Of a stretch of 64,000 bases of DNA, positions 7,042-19,075 are shown piece after piece. The notes beneath the pieces were generated by a model. That model had not been told where the DNA came from, made no database searches, and worked only from the letters and a program-made list of their open reading frames with translations. The stretch is from contig NZ_JOIR01000007.1 in NCBI RefSeq assembly GCF_000720115.1, positions 1-64,000 of the forward strand, written 5' to 3'. Origin of the DNA: Streptomyces sp. NRRL F-2580 (GTDB taxonomy: Bacteria; Actinomycetota; Actinomycetes; Streptomycetales; Streptomycetaceae). Both the position numbers and the translations under genes were made by a program. Every line of letters starts with the position of its first letter. Position 1 is the stretch's first letter.

Positions 7042-8438
7042 TCAGGCCGCCGCATCGAAGGCGGACTGCCGCACGCTCACGCGCCGGGCCGTCGAAGCGG
7101 GCCGGCGCCTGCCCCGGGAAGCGGTGCTGCGCTTGGCGCGTTCGACGACCGGTGCGGTGATGACGACGGGGACGCCGGAGGGGGCCTGGGCGCCGGTGAT
7201 GCGGTTCAGGGCCTCTTCGCCGGAGCGGACCTGGGTGGTCTGCGGGGTGATGCCGGCGGCCTGCATGAGGCGGGTCATGTCGCGGCGCTGGTTCGGCGTG
7301 ACCAGGGTGACGACGCTGCCGGACTCGCCGGCGCGGGCGGTGCGGCCGCCGCGGTGCAGGTAGTCCTTGGGGTCGGTGCGCGGACACCGCTGTTCAGCAG
7401 GTCCTGGGTCAGCCGGTCCACGGCGTGCTTGGTGTCCAGGAACATCATCACCCGGCCCTCGCGCGCCGCGATCTCCGTCGTCGTACGGTGCTTGTCGGCG
7501 CCGTGGACGTGCAGCACGTGGTGTTCCATCGTCGTCACCGCACCGGCCGAGGGGTCCACCGAGTGCACGACCGGGTCGGTGAGGTAGCGGCGGACCAGCA
7601 GGTCGACGTTGCGGTCGAGGGTGGCGGAGAACAGCATCCGCTGGCCCTCCGGGCGCACCTGATCGAGCAGGGCGGTGACCTGCGGCATGAAGCCCATGTC
7701 GGCCATCTGGTCGGCCTCGTCCAGGACGGCGATCGCGACCTGGTTCAGCCGGCATTCACCCCGGTCGATGAGGTCCTTCAACCGGCCGGGCGTGGCCACG
7801 ACGACCTCCGCGCCTCCGCGCAGCGCTCCGGCCTGCTTGCCGATCGACATGCCGCCGACGACCGTGGTCAGGCGCAGCTTCACGGCGCGGGCGTACGGGG
7901 TGAGGGCGTCCGTGACCTGCTGGGCGAGCTCGCGGGTGGGGACGAGGACCAGGGCCAGCGGCTGGCGCGGCTCGGCGCGCTGTCCGGCGGTACGGGCCAG
8001 CAGCGCGAGGCCGAAGGCGAGGGTCTTGCCGGAGCCGGTGCGCCCGCGGCCGAGGACGTCGCGGCCTGCGAGGGTGTTGGGCAGGGTGGCGCCCTGGATC
8101 GGGAACGGCACGCTCAGCCCCTGCGCGCCGAGGGCGGCCAACAGCTCGGCCGGCATGTCGAGATCGGCGAAGGCCTCGACGGCGGGCAGCGCGGGAGTGA
8201 TCGTCTTCGGCAGGGCGAACTCGCCTTGGATCGCGGCGGGCCGGCGGCCGTAGCCGCCGGAGCGGCTCGGACCTCCGGAACGGCTCGGACCTCCGGAACG
8301 GCTCGGCCCTCCGGAACGGCTCGGGGCCGACGAGCCGAAGCGGCTGCCGCGCTCCGAACCGGCGGCAGCGCCGAAAGCGGGGCCGCCGGTGCGGCTGCGG
8401 GTGCGAGAGGAACGGTCGTTCGTACGTGTGCGGTTCAT
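7042..8438 (-). pseudogene. DEAD-box RNA helicase broken by an out-of-frame deletion
   Basis: The N-terminal frame (8438 down to about 7380) carries a Ser/Arg/Gly tail, the Q-motif region, GRTGSGKT (motif I), PTRELA, TPGR, LDEAD (motif II) and SAT (motif III), and reaches the LLNSGVRA of the second RecA domain. It then changes frame. The other frame, from about 7380 to stop 7042, resumes at DPKDYLHRGGRTARAGESGSV (motif VI) and a basic C-terminus. In intact homologues about 50 residues, including the HGG block and the ATNVAARGIH motif V, lie between these two points. They are absent here, so the junction near 7378 is a deletion of roughly 145 bp, not a single-base error. The RBS AAGGAAGG before ATG 8438 is intact. 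A truncated protein could still be made, but it could not act as a normal helicase. Confidence 0.85.
8257..8328 (-). repeat. Four tandem 18-bp repeats in the helicase N-terminal tail
   Basis: Four near-identical 18-bp units (CCGGAACGGCTCGGACCT and variants) encode the SRSGGP repeats of the helicase's disordered N-terminal tail. They are prone to slippage; unit number may vary between strains. Confidence 0.9.
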
Positions 8439-8693
8439 TCAGAACCTTCCTTGATGCGGCACATATCAAGGAATTCCCGCAGCGGAAACGCAGCACGGGG
8501 AATCACAAGAACGGGCCGAATGGAATGCGAAAGCGACTCTGGCCCTACAGGGATTCTGTACGGGCGCATGCGCTGGGATGGGGCGGCGTCATACGGACGC
8601 GAAACCAAGAAAAAGCGAACGGGTGAAGCGCCGAGCAGGCTGTAACCCTGAATACTTCGTCACGCAGGTGACACCACTGCGGGAAATGCTTGC
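8439..8693. other. Leader of the helicase operon
   Basis: 255 bases between the helicase start and the terminator of the upstream cold-shock gene. The DNA is lower in GC than its surroundings and contains no gene. It should hold the helicase operon promoter; no clear -35/-10 pair could be picked. Confidence 0.4.
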
Positions 8694-8731
8694 AGCTGGG
8701 GCCCGCACCCCGAGGGATGCGGGCCCCAGCT
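8694..8731 (-). terminator. 14-bp hairpin terminator after the second csp
   Basis: AGCTGGGGCCCGCA, a 10-base loop that is itself partly paired, then the exact complement. It lies 19 bp beyond the csp stop codon. Confidence 0.85.
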
Positions 8732-8749
8732 ACGAAATGCGCGTCAGCG

Positions 8750-8953
8750 TCAGGCGGGAACGATGTTCTCGGCCGTCGGGCCCTTCTGGCCCTGCGCGAT
8801 GTCGAAGGTGACCTTCTGGCCTTCCAGCAGCTCGCGGAAGCCCTGGGCGGCGATGTTCGAGAAGTGGGCGAAGACGTCGTCGCCGCCACCGTCCTGCTCG
8901 ATGAAGCCGAAACCCTTGGCCGCGTTGAACCACTTCACGGTGCCAGACGCCAT
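8750..8953 (-). CDS. CspA-family cold-shock protein (67 aa), second copy
   Basis: A single cold-shock domain: [25 protein letters not shown]1 [12 protein letters not shown]2 DVFAHFSNI, and the ending [20 protein letters not shown]. It should be a cytoplasmic single-strand nucleic-acid binding RNA chaperone. The start ATG 8953 is fixed by AAGGAG seven bases upstream. The frame remains open far upstream, but nothing before this ATG resembles the family. It has its own terminator and a long lower-GC leader (8954 to about 9240), the arrangement expected for a cold-shock gene controlled through its 5' UTR. Confidence 0.95.
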   Translation of the reverse strand: MASGTVKWFNAAKGFGFIEQDGGGDDVFAHFSNIAAQGFRELLEGQKVTFDIAQGQKGPTAENIVPA

Positions 8954-9509
8954 GTCGTATCTCCTTTGGGGCAGTACACCGGCGGCCGCACTGTACGGAC
9001 ACCGTGTCGCCGCCATGATGCCCCGCCGGAAAATGACCCGGAAATATGAAGCACTCGAATGTGGCGCGGAGGCCGACTGGAGCGCTTGAAGTTTTTGGGT
9101 ACCAAAACTGCAACCGAGATCGACAGTAGCACGCTGCAGCGGTTTGTGTGCGCTAAATATCTTCATCGTGTGCGGTGCGGAAAAACTCTCCCTGCGGGGT
9201 CCATTAAACTCTCCGACCGCGGGGATAGATATTGACTCCCCTGGAGTGCAGCGTTTCGTGCCGGCGCTCGCTACACGTCTGTTCCGCAGCGCCACTGCCT
9301 TCATCCACCGGTGCGCCGCCTTCTTCGAGGCTCGCATCAGTGGGGACCGGTCTGAAAAGAGGACTAGGTGGTGCCGTCGAGGGCCTGAGCCAACCCCTCC
9401 GGCCAACCGCCCCTTGCTCCACGCCTTGACGGTGCGGGGTCGCCTCGTCGCGCGTCGTCCGGACAGCCCCAGGAGCTCGTGCAGGACGAGACGAGGTCCC
9501 TCAGCCATG
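8954..9509. other. Lower-GC leader region of the second csp gene
   Basis: About 550 bases without a gene. Bases 9060-9240 are conspicuously AT-richer than the rest (for example AAGTTTTTGGGTACCAAAAC and GATAGATATTGACTCC). On the minus strand this should contain the csp promoter and a long 5' UTR. From about 9250 to 9509 GC content is normal and nothing is recognised. Confidence 0.45.
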
Positions 9510-9545
9510 GCGGTGCCGCAGGCCGTTGTGTGCCTGCGGCACCGC
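9510..9545 (-). terminator. Hairpin terminator after the GH74 gene
   Basis: GCGGTGCCGCAGGC, 8-base loop, exact complement (14 bp). It lies 13 bp beyond the stop codon of the GH74 gene. Confidence 0.85.
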
Positions 9546-9558
9546 TCGGGCGTTGGGG

Positions 9559-12177
9559 TCAGGACGGGTCGCCGTACTGGAGGCCGCGTCCGTTGGTGCC
9601 GACATAGACGCGGCCGTAGGTGTCGGGGTCGCCGGCGATGACGCCGACGCCGCCGATGCTGCCCCACTGGTGGGCGTCGTCGTTGACGCGGAGCCAGGTG
9701 GCGCCCTTGTCGGTGGAGCGGAAGACTCCGGTGACGTCCTTGACGGTACCGATCAGGTACAGGGCCTGGTAGTCGGCGCCCGGCGCGGCCTTGCCGAAGC
9801 CGAGCGCGGAGCCGGACCGCACCGTGGTGAGCGTGGTGAAGGTGCGACCGCCGTCGGTGGAGTGCAGCAGCCCCTTGTCGCCGCCGGAGATCCACAGGTC
9901 CCCGGCGATGCCGGGGACGGCCGCGAGCCGGCCGGCGGGCAGGTTGGTGGCGCGGGCGGTGAAGGTCGCGCCGCCGTCGGTGCTGGCGTAGAGCGTGCCG
10001 TCGGCCAGTGAGTAGAAGGTCTTGGCCGAGGAGCGGTCGGCGACGACCACGGCGCCGGTGCCCAGGCCGCTGACCTTCGACCAGCTCGCCCCCTTGTCGG
10101 TCGAGCGGTACGGGGCCTGACCGGCCTCGGTCCAGACGATGGCGGAGCCGTCCGCCGAGAGCGCGACATGACCGCTGTCGGCGCTGCCCACCGGCTCCGA
10201 CTTGAAGCCGTTCCAGGTGCTGCCGCCGTCGGTGGAGTAGGCGCCGTCCTGCGCGCCGCCACGGCCGACGCGAACCATCGCCGAGGGATTGGACTGGGCG
10301 AAATCGATGTCGGTGCTGGTGATCATCATCGGGTTGTCCAGCCGCCCGGCGGGCACCTTCGTCAGGGAGTCGTGGCGGAAACCGCCCAGGTCACCCATGG
10401 CGGAGATGACGGTGGCGCCGCCGGGCGGGGCGACCACGTCCATCAGCGAGGTCTCCTCCAGCCCCCGGGACCCCACGATCCAGTGGCTGGTGCCGCCGTT
10501 GTCGGTGGCGCCCGCGTCCTTGCTGCGCCAGATGCCGCTGCCGGTGCCGTACAGCACGTGCCCGGAGTCGAAGGGGTCGATGGCCAGGGCGGTCATCCAG
10601 TGCCCGATGCCGGTTCCGACGTAAGGCGCACCGGAGGCGTCCCGCTCGGATTTCGCGGCCTGTGCCTTCCAGGTCGTGCCGCCGTCGGTGCTCCGGTACA
10701 GCTCGTCCTGGGGCCACCAGCGGTGGAGGGTGGTGACCATCACCGTGGACGGCTTCTGCGGGTCGACGGCCAGACCGGAGAACCCGTAGTTGCCCTGGGA
10801 CGGGGAGACGTTCTTCCACGCCCCGCCGGCGGGCGTGTACTTCCACACCGAACCCGCCGTCGCATCGCCGATGGAGTTGGCGTACGCCAGGTACAGCGAG
10901 CCGTCACCGGAGACCACGCCGTGCTGCGGTATCTCGCCGGTGGGCTGCCCGGAGACGGCCTGCCAGGTGCTGCCGCCGTCGGTGGAGCGGTACAGGGAGG
11001 TGGACTTGTCGGCGACGCCGACGTAGACCGTCCTGCTGCCGGCCGGGCCGTACGTCACGAAGGTGACGCCCGCGCCGCTGCTCGCCCCGTCCTTGACGGG
11101 GAACGAGGAGACCTGACTCCATGTCACGCCGTGGTCGGTGCTGCGCCACAGGCCGTTCTTGCGGGTGCCCAGCAGCAGGGTGCCGTTGTCCGCGGGGTTG
11201 ACCGCCAGCCGCTCGCCCGCTCCGCGGCCGTGCTCGTTGGCGCCCAGCTTGAACGGCAGAGCGGTGCGCTGGAAGGTGCGGCCCCGGTCCGTGGAGCGCA
11301 GGAGCTCGGCGTTGCCCGCCCAGCCGTTGGTGTAGGTGCCCGCCGCGGCGTAGAACCGGTTGGGGTCGACGGGGTCGGTGGCCAGCGAATCGATGCCCAG
11401 CAGGTTCCAGTCCTTCTCGCCGACCCAGTCGGTGAGCGGGATCCACTGCTCGGCCGCGGCATCCCAGCGGTAGGCGCCGCCCATGTCGGTGCGCGCGTAC
11501 AGCAGGCCCTTCTCGCGGGGGTTGAACACCAGCCCGGTGACGTAACCGCCGCCCACCACCTGGGCGTTGTTCCACACATACGGTCCGGTCGCGGTCGCCT
11601 GGGTCTTGGCCGTCTTCACCAGCTTCCACTGCTGGTTGGTGCTGCCCTTGCCCTGGTACTGGATGACTGCCGCGCCGTCGGCCGTGGACTCTCCGGAGAC
11701 GTCCAGGACCCGGCCGCTCCTGCGGGAGGTGAAGGTGACGGCGTCGGAACCGCTCACATCGTCGATCCGCCACTCCTGGGAAGTGGAGGAGCTGTCGGTC
11801 TGCTGCTCGGCAGCGGTCGCCTGGGCGGTCGAATCGCCCGCTATGCCCAGCACTTTGCCGCTGTTGCGGTTCACCAGCTCGTAGTAACCGTCCCCGGCGG
11901 CTCTCAGCTTCCATTGCTGGTTGGCGGTGTTCTGGTCGGTCCACTGCTGGATACGGGTGCCGTCGGCGGTGGAGAAGCCGTTGACGTCCAGCACCTTGCC
12001 GCTGCGCACGGAAACCAGCCGGTAGTAGGCATCGCCGTCGACCGTCGCCGCTTGTGAGTCCTCCTGCACGAACAGGAGGTACGGCACGACGATGGCGGGG
12101 ACGCCGAGCAGCAGGCTGGTCGCGGTCCAGCGACGGCGGTGACGCCCGCGGCGCCCGCCGTTCATGGGGTTCTTCAT
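9559..12177 (-). CDS. Secreted ricin-lectin/GH74 xyloglucanase (872 aa)
   Basis: An extracellular endo-xyloglucanase/xyloglucan hydrolase by family. Residues 1-43 are an Arg-rich signal sequence (RRGRHRRRW, then a hydrophobic core, cut near SQA-AT). Residues 45-187 are an R-type (ricin) beta-trefoil with three QxW-type repeats (IQQW, SQEW, NQQW). From about 198 to the end is the GH74 double seven-bladed propeller with BNR/Asp-box repeats ([24 protein letters not shown]). The strand [11 protein letters not shown] carries the likely catalytic Asp231; the second is probably in the [12 protein letters not shown] region. It starts at ATG 12177 with AAGGAGA upstream. It diverges from the sigma-CBM gene at 12572, and a terminator follows. 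The lectin is N-terminal, whereas many Streptomyces GH74 enzymes carry a C-terminal cellulose-binding module. Confidence 0.93.
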   Translation of the reverse strand: MKNPMNGGRRGRHRRRWTATSLLLGVPAIVVPYLLFVQEDSQAATVDGDAYYRLVSVRSGKVLDVNGFSTADGTRIQQWTDQNTANQQWKLRAAGDGYYELVNRNSGKVLGIAGDSTAQATAAEQQTDSSSTSQEWRIDDVSGSDAVTFTSRRSGRVLDVSGESTADGAAVIQYQGKGSTNQQWKLVKTAKTQATATGPYVWNNAQVVGGGYVTGLVFNPREKGLLYARTDMGGAYRWDAAAEQWIPLTDWVGEKDWNLLGIDSLATDPVDPNRFYAAAGTYTNGWAGNAELLRSTDRGRTFQRTALPFKLGANEHGRGAGERLAVNPADNGTLLLGTRKNGLWRSTDHGVTWSQVSSFPVKDGASSGAGVTFVTYGPAGSRTVYVGVADKSTSLYRSTDGGSTWQAVSGQPTGEIPQHGVVSGDGSLYLAYANSIGDATAGSVWKYTPAGGAWKNVSPSQGNYGFSGLAVDPQKPSTVMVTTLHRWWPQDELYRSTDGGTTWKAQAAKSERDASGAPYVGTGIGHWMTALAIDPFDSGHVLYGTGSGIWRSKDAGATDNGGTSHWIVGSRGLEETSLMDVVAPPGGATVISAMGDLGGFRHDSLTKVPAGRLDNPMMITSTDIDFAQSNPSAMVRVGRGGAQDGAYSTDGGSTWNGFKSEPVGSADSGHVALSADGSAIVWTEAGQAPYRSTDKGASWSKVSGLGTGAVVVADRSSAKTFYSLADGTLYASTDGGATFTARATNLPAGRLAAVPGIAGDLWISGGDKGLLHSTDGGRTFTTLTTVRSGSALGFGKAAPGADYQALYLIGTVKDVTGVFRSTDKGATWLRVNDDAHQWGSIGGVGVIAGDPDTYGRVYVGTNGRGLQYGDPS

Positions 12178-12571
12178 GGGGGGTGTTCTCCTTGCATGCC
12201 ACCAGAGGAAAGTGGATCCAGCTACCGGAACGGCCGGACCCGACTCCTTGTGGTAACAGGCCCCGCAAAGGGTTGCCTTGAGCCGGATTCTTTTTCAGGT
12301 CACCTCGTGGTGCGGTAGGCGTTGACCAATGGCCGGGTGGCACTGGTGCCCTTGGTGTCCACGGCCTTGGCCCGGAAGGACACGCGCCCGGATGATCTGT
12401 GGGAGTCGGCCACGGAACACCACCGACAAGCCCACAACGCGCGGTGCCGGGACCTCCAAGTCGGCGCGGGCCCCGTTCCATTGACCAAAACACAGGCTTC
12501 GGCCGCATACCCTTGCCGACGCCAAGGTGCGGCGCCGTACGCGGCGGATCGCTCCCCTGAGGGAGGTCGGA
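12178..12571. other. Divergent promoter region, GH74 / membrane sigma factor
   Basis: 394 bases between two divergent genes, without a coding region. They should hold promoters for both. On the minus strand the block GGCAACCCTTTGCGGGGCCTGTTACC (12253-12278) is a candidate for an ECF-type -35 (GGCAACC) of the GH74 gene. No CebR-type inverted repeat (TGGGAGCGCTCCCA) was found. Confidence 0.4.
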
Positions 12572-14122
12572 ATGGGGCTCATGGATGCGGACCACGCGAG
12601 GTTGGTCGTCGCGGCGCAGGGCGGTGACGATCGGGCGCGCGAGGAGCTGATCGCCGCGTACCTGCCGTTGCTCTACAACATCGTCGGGCGAGCGCTGAGC
12701 GGACATGCCGACGTTGACGACGTCGTCCAGGAAACCCTGCTGCGCGTGGTGCGCGACCTGCCTGCCCTGCGTGCCCCGGAGAGCTTCCGGTCCTGGCTGG
12801 TGTCGATCACCCTCCGCCAGATCCATACCCACTGGCAGCGGCAACGCGCCTTCGCCGGCCGGACCACGGTCATCGACGAGGCGCTCCAGATACCGGACGC
12901 CGGCGGCGAACCTGAGGACCTGACGATCCTGCGTCTGCATGTGTCGGACGAGCGCCGTCAGGTTGTCGAAGCCAGCCGGTGGCTCGACCCGGACCATCGG
13001 GTGCTGCTGTCGCTGTGGTGGCAGGAATGCGCCGGCTTGCTGAGCCGTGACGACATCGCCGCCGCGATGGGGCTCAGTGTCGCCCACGTCGGAGTACGCC
13101 TGCAACGCATGCGCGAGCAGCTGGAACTGAGCCGGACGATCGTCGCCGCGCTGGAGGCCGACCCGCGTTGTCCGCAGTTGGACGAGACCGTCGTCGGCTG
13201 GGACGGTCTCCGCGCCTCGGTGTGGCGCAAGCGGATCGCGCGGCACACCCGCGGCTGCCCAATCTGCATGGCGACGACGACAGAACGGGTTCCGGCCGAC
13301 CTGCTGCTCCTCAGCCTCGCGTCGCTGGCCGTCCCTGCCGGACTCATCGCCGCGCTGGCCGCCAAGGGCCTGCTGTCGGGTACGGCCGCGAGCGCCGCCG
13401 GGCTGGCCACGACACACGTCGCCGTCGGCACGGCGACGGGGGGAGGCGGTCTGCACAGCTCGCTGATCGGCAAACTCTTCGCGGTCACCGCTCATCCGGT
13501 GGCGAGCCTCGCCACCGGCGCGGTGCTCATCGCCGGCACCGCCACCTACGCGACCTGGCCCGAACCGGCGCACCGGGTGCCCAGCGTCATCGCCGCTCCC
13601 ACGGTCGGCAGTCCTACGCCGATCCCGTCGGGCACCACCACGTCGGCCGGACCGACCCCGGTGAGTCCGTCCGCCGTCGCAGGCACTGTTCCGCTGGGCG
13701 CACAGTCGCTGGAGTCCGTGGACGACCCCGCCCTGTACCTGACGTATGCCGACGACTTCGCGACGCTCGGGCGAGTCTCCCCGTCCAGCAGCGCGCAGAC
13801 ACGGCAGCGGGTCACGTTCACGGTCATCCGGGGGCTTGCCGACACGCGGTGCGTCACCTTCCGCGCCGCCGACGGCCGCTATCTGCGCCATCGTGACCTG
13901 CGGCTACGGCTGAGCACCAACGACGGCAGCGAACTGTTCCGTGAAGACGCCACCTTCTGTCCGCAGCCCGGCGCGGTCGCCGGGTCGGTAACCCTGCACG
14001 CGCACAACTATCCCGGATCGGTCCTCCGCCACCGTGACGGTGGCGTCTGGCTCGATGGCTCCGACGGCACTCGGGCCTTCGCCGACCAGGCTTCCTTCAT
14101 CATGCGCGGGGCCTGGGGTTGA
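12572..14122 (+). CDS. Membrane-anchored ECF sigma factor with zinc-finger anti-sigma motif and AbfB/CBM42-like domain
   Basis: A 516-residue multidomain regulator. Residues 10-90 are sigma region 2 (DVDDVVQETLLRVVRDLP) and 125-190 are region 4 (DIAAAMGLSVAHVGVRLQRMREQL). Residues 200-232 carry C200-x24-H225-x3-C229-x2-C232, the ligand spacing of zinc-binding anti-sigma (ZAS) proteins. Hydrophobic segments follow at about 243-264 and 303-328, with a weaker Ala-rich stretch between. Then comes a Pro/Ser/Thr linker (340-375). Residues 385-515 are an AbfB/CBM42-like trefoil (YLRHRDLRLRL, LFREDATFC, VLRHRDGGVWLDG). It is thus a sigma factor with its own anti-sigma finger and a sugar-binding domain. 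It is related to described ECF groups with C-terminal membrane extensions (the ECF52 type). Whether the CBM lies outside depends on whether two or three segments span the membrane. ATG 12572 is preferred (GGAGG five bases upstream) over GTG 12527. Confidence 0.88.
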   Translation: MGLMDADHARLVVAAQGGDDRAREELIAAYLPLLYNIVGRALSGHADVDDVVQETLLRVVRDLPALRAPESFRSWLVSITLRQIHTHWQRQRAFAGRTTVIDEALQIPDAGGEPEDLTILRLHVSDERRQVVEASRWLDPDHRVLLSLWWQECAGLLSRDDIAAAMGLSVAHVGVRLQRMREQLELSRTIVAALEADPRCPQLDETVVGWDGLRASVWRKRIARHTRGCPICMATTTERVPADLLLLSLASLAVPAGLIAALAAKGLLSGTAASAAGLATTHVAVGTATGGGGLHSSLIGKLFAVTAHPVASLATGAVLIAGTATYATWPEPAHRVPSVIAAPTVGSPTPIPSGTTTSAGPTPVSPSAVAGTVPLGAQSLESVDDPALYLTYADDFATLGRVSPSSSAQTRQRVTFTVIRGLADTRCVTFRAADGRYLRHRDLRLRLSTNDGSELFREDATFCPQPGAVAGSVTLHAHNYPGSVLRHRDGGVWLDGSDGTRAFADQASFIMRGAWG

Positions 14123-16920
<2,798 letters not shown>

Positions 16921-17453
16921 CCTGCCCGGTCCGCGGTGATCGCGATTCGGGGCGGCCTGCCAGTGCCGAGACGAGCGGTTTACGGCACGGGCAACTCCAC
17001 CTTCTGACCGATACCCACCGCCTCGAGGAACCCCAGCCGTGCGTCGGCTGGGGTTCCTCCCTTTTGCGGACTTTCATCGCGGGTACGGACCGAAGCACTA
17101 CGACGCCACCGCGGACACCGTGCCTTGGCGATCCGGTCCGACTTCGGCTCGTCCAGCCCGGCCAGGAGGCCGCAGTGCCGAGCAGGGCGGTGAGCACGGA
17201 GTGACCCGGCGCACCAGGGGCTTGTCGCCGCGCACTCGGAGCTCCTCCGCGCGGCATCCGTGCCGCCCAGCCCCATTTCCCCGCACTCCCGCGCCCAGTG
17301 AGCGGACCGATACGGGACGCAGCTGCCCGGCCGCCCCGGAAGACCCGCCCGTGCCGGCTTCCTCGTCATCCCCGGGGGGAACCGGCGGCAACCTTTTCGC
17401 ATCCTGCGGCGACCAAGGAGTGCACCTCGACTCGAATCTTCGAACGGACGGAC
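16921..17453. other. Intergenic region before the expansin gene
   Basis: 533 bases with a terminator at 17025-17059. The frame of the expansin gene stays open from 17298, but those residues do not look coding. The rest should contain the expansin promoter; no motif could be assigned. Confidence 0.45.
17025..17059 (+). terminator. 15-bp hairpin with T-run after the GH10-GH62 gene
   Basis: GAGGAACCCCAGCCG, loop TGCGT, exact complement, then CCCTTTT. One of the few hairpins here followed by a T-run, about 105 bp after the hemicellulase stop. Confidence 0.85.
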
Positions 17454-18413
17454 ATGCAGACTGCACGGCAGGCCGCGCGGCAGCGCCGGCGTAGACACAG
17501 GCTGATGAGGGGAACGGCGGTGACGCTGACCGCCGCGGGCGTCCTCGTCTGCCTGATAACGGCCATGCTCCCCGGCCCCAAGGCCGAGGTCGGGGCAGAG
17601 GTGGTGGCCCCCGCCGCCACCCAGGCGGAAGCCACGCCCTCGACCCCGACGAGCCCCGCGCCCCCGACGAGCCCCGCGCCCCCGACGGACAGCTCGCATG
17701 CCGCGGAAACCCCGACTGCGGCCGTCGGTACCACCACCGCGGCGCCCCAGCCTTCGGTGAAGGCACCCCCGCAGGCGGCGTCCAGCACGGCACCGTCGGC
17801 AGGCCGCATCCAGCCCGACACCACCTACAAGGGCGTCGCCACCGCCTACGCCGCCGGCGACGGCAACGGCGCCTGCCTGTTCGGCCCGAGCGACGACCTC
17901 ATGATCGCGGCGATGAACGCCACCGACTACGAGTCGTCCAGGGCGTGCGGCGCTTACGTGCGCGTCCGTGCCGCGAGCGGCGCCTCGATCACGGTCCGGA
18001 TCACCAACGAGTGCCCACTGCCCTGCGCCCCCGGGCAACTGGACCTCAGCGAACAGGCCTTCGCCAAACTGGCCGATCCCAAGCTCGGCCGCATCCCGAT
18101 CACCTGGAGCCTGCTGAGCCCCCAGACGTCCCGCACGATCTCCGTCCGGTACAAGGCCGGGTCCAACCCCCACTGGTGCGGCATCCAGGTGATCGACCAC
18201 CGCAATCCGGTCGCACAGCTGGAGGTACGCACCACCAAGGGCTGGCGGAGGCTGCCTCGTACCGAGTACAACTACTTCCTCTCCGCCGACGGCAGCGGGT
18301 GCGGCGGCGCGATGAGGATCACCGACATCCACGGGGAGCAGCTGACGGTCGACGGGACCGCGCTGCTGCCGAACGTCGCACAACCGACCCGGGTCCAGTT
18401 CGCTCCGCACTGA
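17454..18413 (+). CDS. Bacterial expansin (EXLX-type) with N-terminal linker
   Basis: A 319-residue secreted protein predicted to loosen cellulose networks without hydrolysis. Residues 1-40 are an Arg-rich signal sequence with one hydrophobic stretch (AVTLTAAGVLVCLITAM). Residues 45-120 are a Thr/Pro/Ser/Ala-rich linker. Residues 122-220 form the double-psi beta-barrel domain (YKGVATAYAAGDGNGACLFG, MIAAMNATDY, CGAYVRV, NECPLPCAPGQLDLS, whose Asp is the equivalent of the essential expansin Asp). Residues 221-319 are the CBM63 cellulose-binding domain (PHWCGIQVIDHRNPVAQLEV, GWRRLPRTEYNYF, MRITDIHGEQL). The start ATG 17454 has only a weak AACGGACGG upstream. ATG 17503 is an alternative. The start is the least sure part. 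Its neighbours are hemicellulases and sigma factors, consistent with plant biomass attack. Confidence 0.9.
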   Translation: MQTARQAARQRRRRHRLMRGTAVTLTAAGVLVCLITAMLPGPKAEVGAEVVAPAATQAEATPSTPTSPAPPTSPAPPTDSSHAAETPTAAVGTTTAAPQPSVKAPPQAASSTAPSAGRIQPDTTYKGVATAYAAGDGNGACLFGPSDDLMIAAMNATDYESSRACGAYVRVRAASGASITVRITNECPLPCAPGQLDLSEQAFAKLADPKLGRIPITWSLLSPQTSRTISVRYKAGSNPHWCGIQVIDHRNPVAQLEVRTTKGWRRLPRTEYNYFLSADGSGCGGAMRITDIHGEQLTVDGTALLPNVAQPTRVQFAPH

Positions 18414-18541
18414 CACCGCACCGCGGCCGGGTGGCGGATCCGGGGAGTGGCGCATCGGAGCGCCCTGGGCCGCAACGGGCGTTGGTACGCTGCCGCTCGG
18501 ATGTTGGCGCACACATTTGCGGAGGGGGCGAACCGACGGAC

Positions 18542-19075
18542 ATGGTCCTCGATGACGCGTCCGCGGAGTTCCACCACTTCTTCGAACGCCACTACGCCGA
18601 ACTCGCCCGGTTCGCCCATCTCCTGACGGGCGAGGCGGACGGTGCCGACGATCTGGCCGCGGACGCCCTGATCGCACTGTGGCAGCGCTGGGACCGGCTG
18701 CGCCAGGCCGAGTACCCACTCGCCTACGCGCGTGGCGTGGTCGCCAACCTGGCACGGTCACGGATCCGCAGCGCGGTTCGCGAGCGCCGCCGGATCGCCC
18801 TGTTCTGGTCCCGCGGCGCGGAGCCGTTGGACGGTCCGGACGTGGCCGCCGTGGTGGACGTGCGTACTGCTCTCGACCGGTTGCCGTTCCGGAAGCGGGC
18901 ATGCGTGGTCCTGCGGCACGCCTTCGACCTGTCGGAGAAGGACACCGCTCTGGCGCTCGGAATATCGGTCGGTACGGTGAAGAGCCAGACCTCGAAGGGG
19001 ATGGCCGAACTGGAACGGATGCTGGGCAGCACAGGAGCAGCCGGGGAACTGTTGGCGGGGAGGAGGAGCCGTTGA
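18542..19075 (+). CDS. SigE-family ECF RNA polymerase sigma factor (177 aa)
   Basis: A small sigma factor. Region 2 is at residues 10-80 (FFERHYAELARFAHLLTGEADGADDLAADALIALWQRW). Region 4 is at about 100-160 (RTALDRLPFRKRACVVLRHAFDLSEKDTALALGISVGTVKSQTSKGMAEL). It belongs to the actinobacterial SigE-family ECFs usually paired with a membrane protein. Here the partner gene starts at TTG 19072, overlapping this gene's stop by four bases, so the two are translationally coupled. The ATG at 18542 lacks a close ribosome site (GGAGGGGG is about 14 bases away). Its target genes are unknown, but the neighbouring expansin and hemicellulases are candidates. Confidence 0.9.
   Translation: MVLDDASAEFHHFFERHYAELARFAHLLTGEADGADDLAADALIALWQRWDRLRQAEYPLAYARGVVANLARSRIRSAVRERRRIALFWSRGAEPLDGPDVAAVVDVRTALDRLPFRKRACVVLRHAFDLSEKDTALALGISVGTVKSQTSKGMAELERMLGSTGAAGELLAGRRSR

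Noticed and set aside
8257..8328. The 18-bp tandem repeats as a CRISPR array
   Set aside because: There are no spacers; the units are contiguous and encode an SRSGGP repeat inside the helicase.
8954..9895. Upstream extension of the second cold-shock gene to 381 codons
   Set aside because: Csp proteins are about 67 residues and the ATG at 8953 has AAGGAG. The extension is low-complexity and overlaps the end of the GH74 gene.
10168..12057. A long plus-strand open frame opposite the GH74 gene
   Set aside because: High-GC genes commonly leave long antisense frames. The minus-strand gene shows all domains of a GH74 enzyme, so the antisense frame is a shadow.
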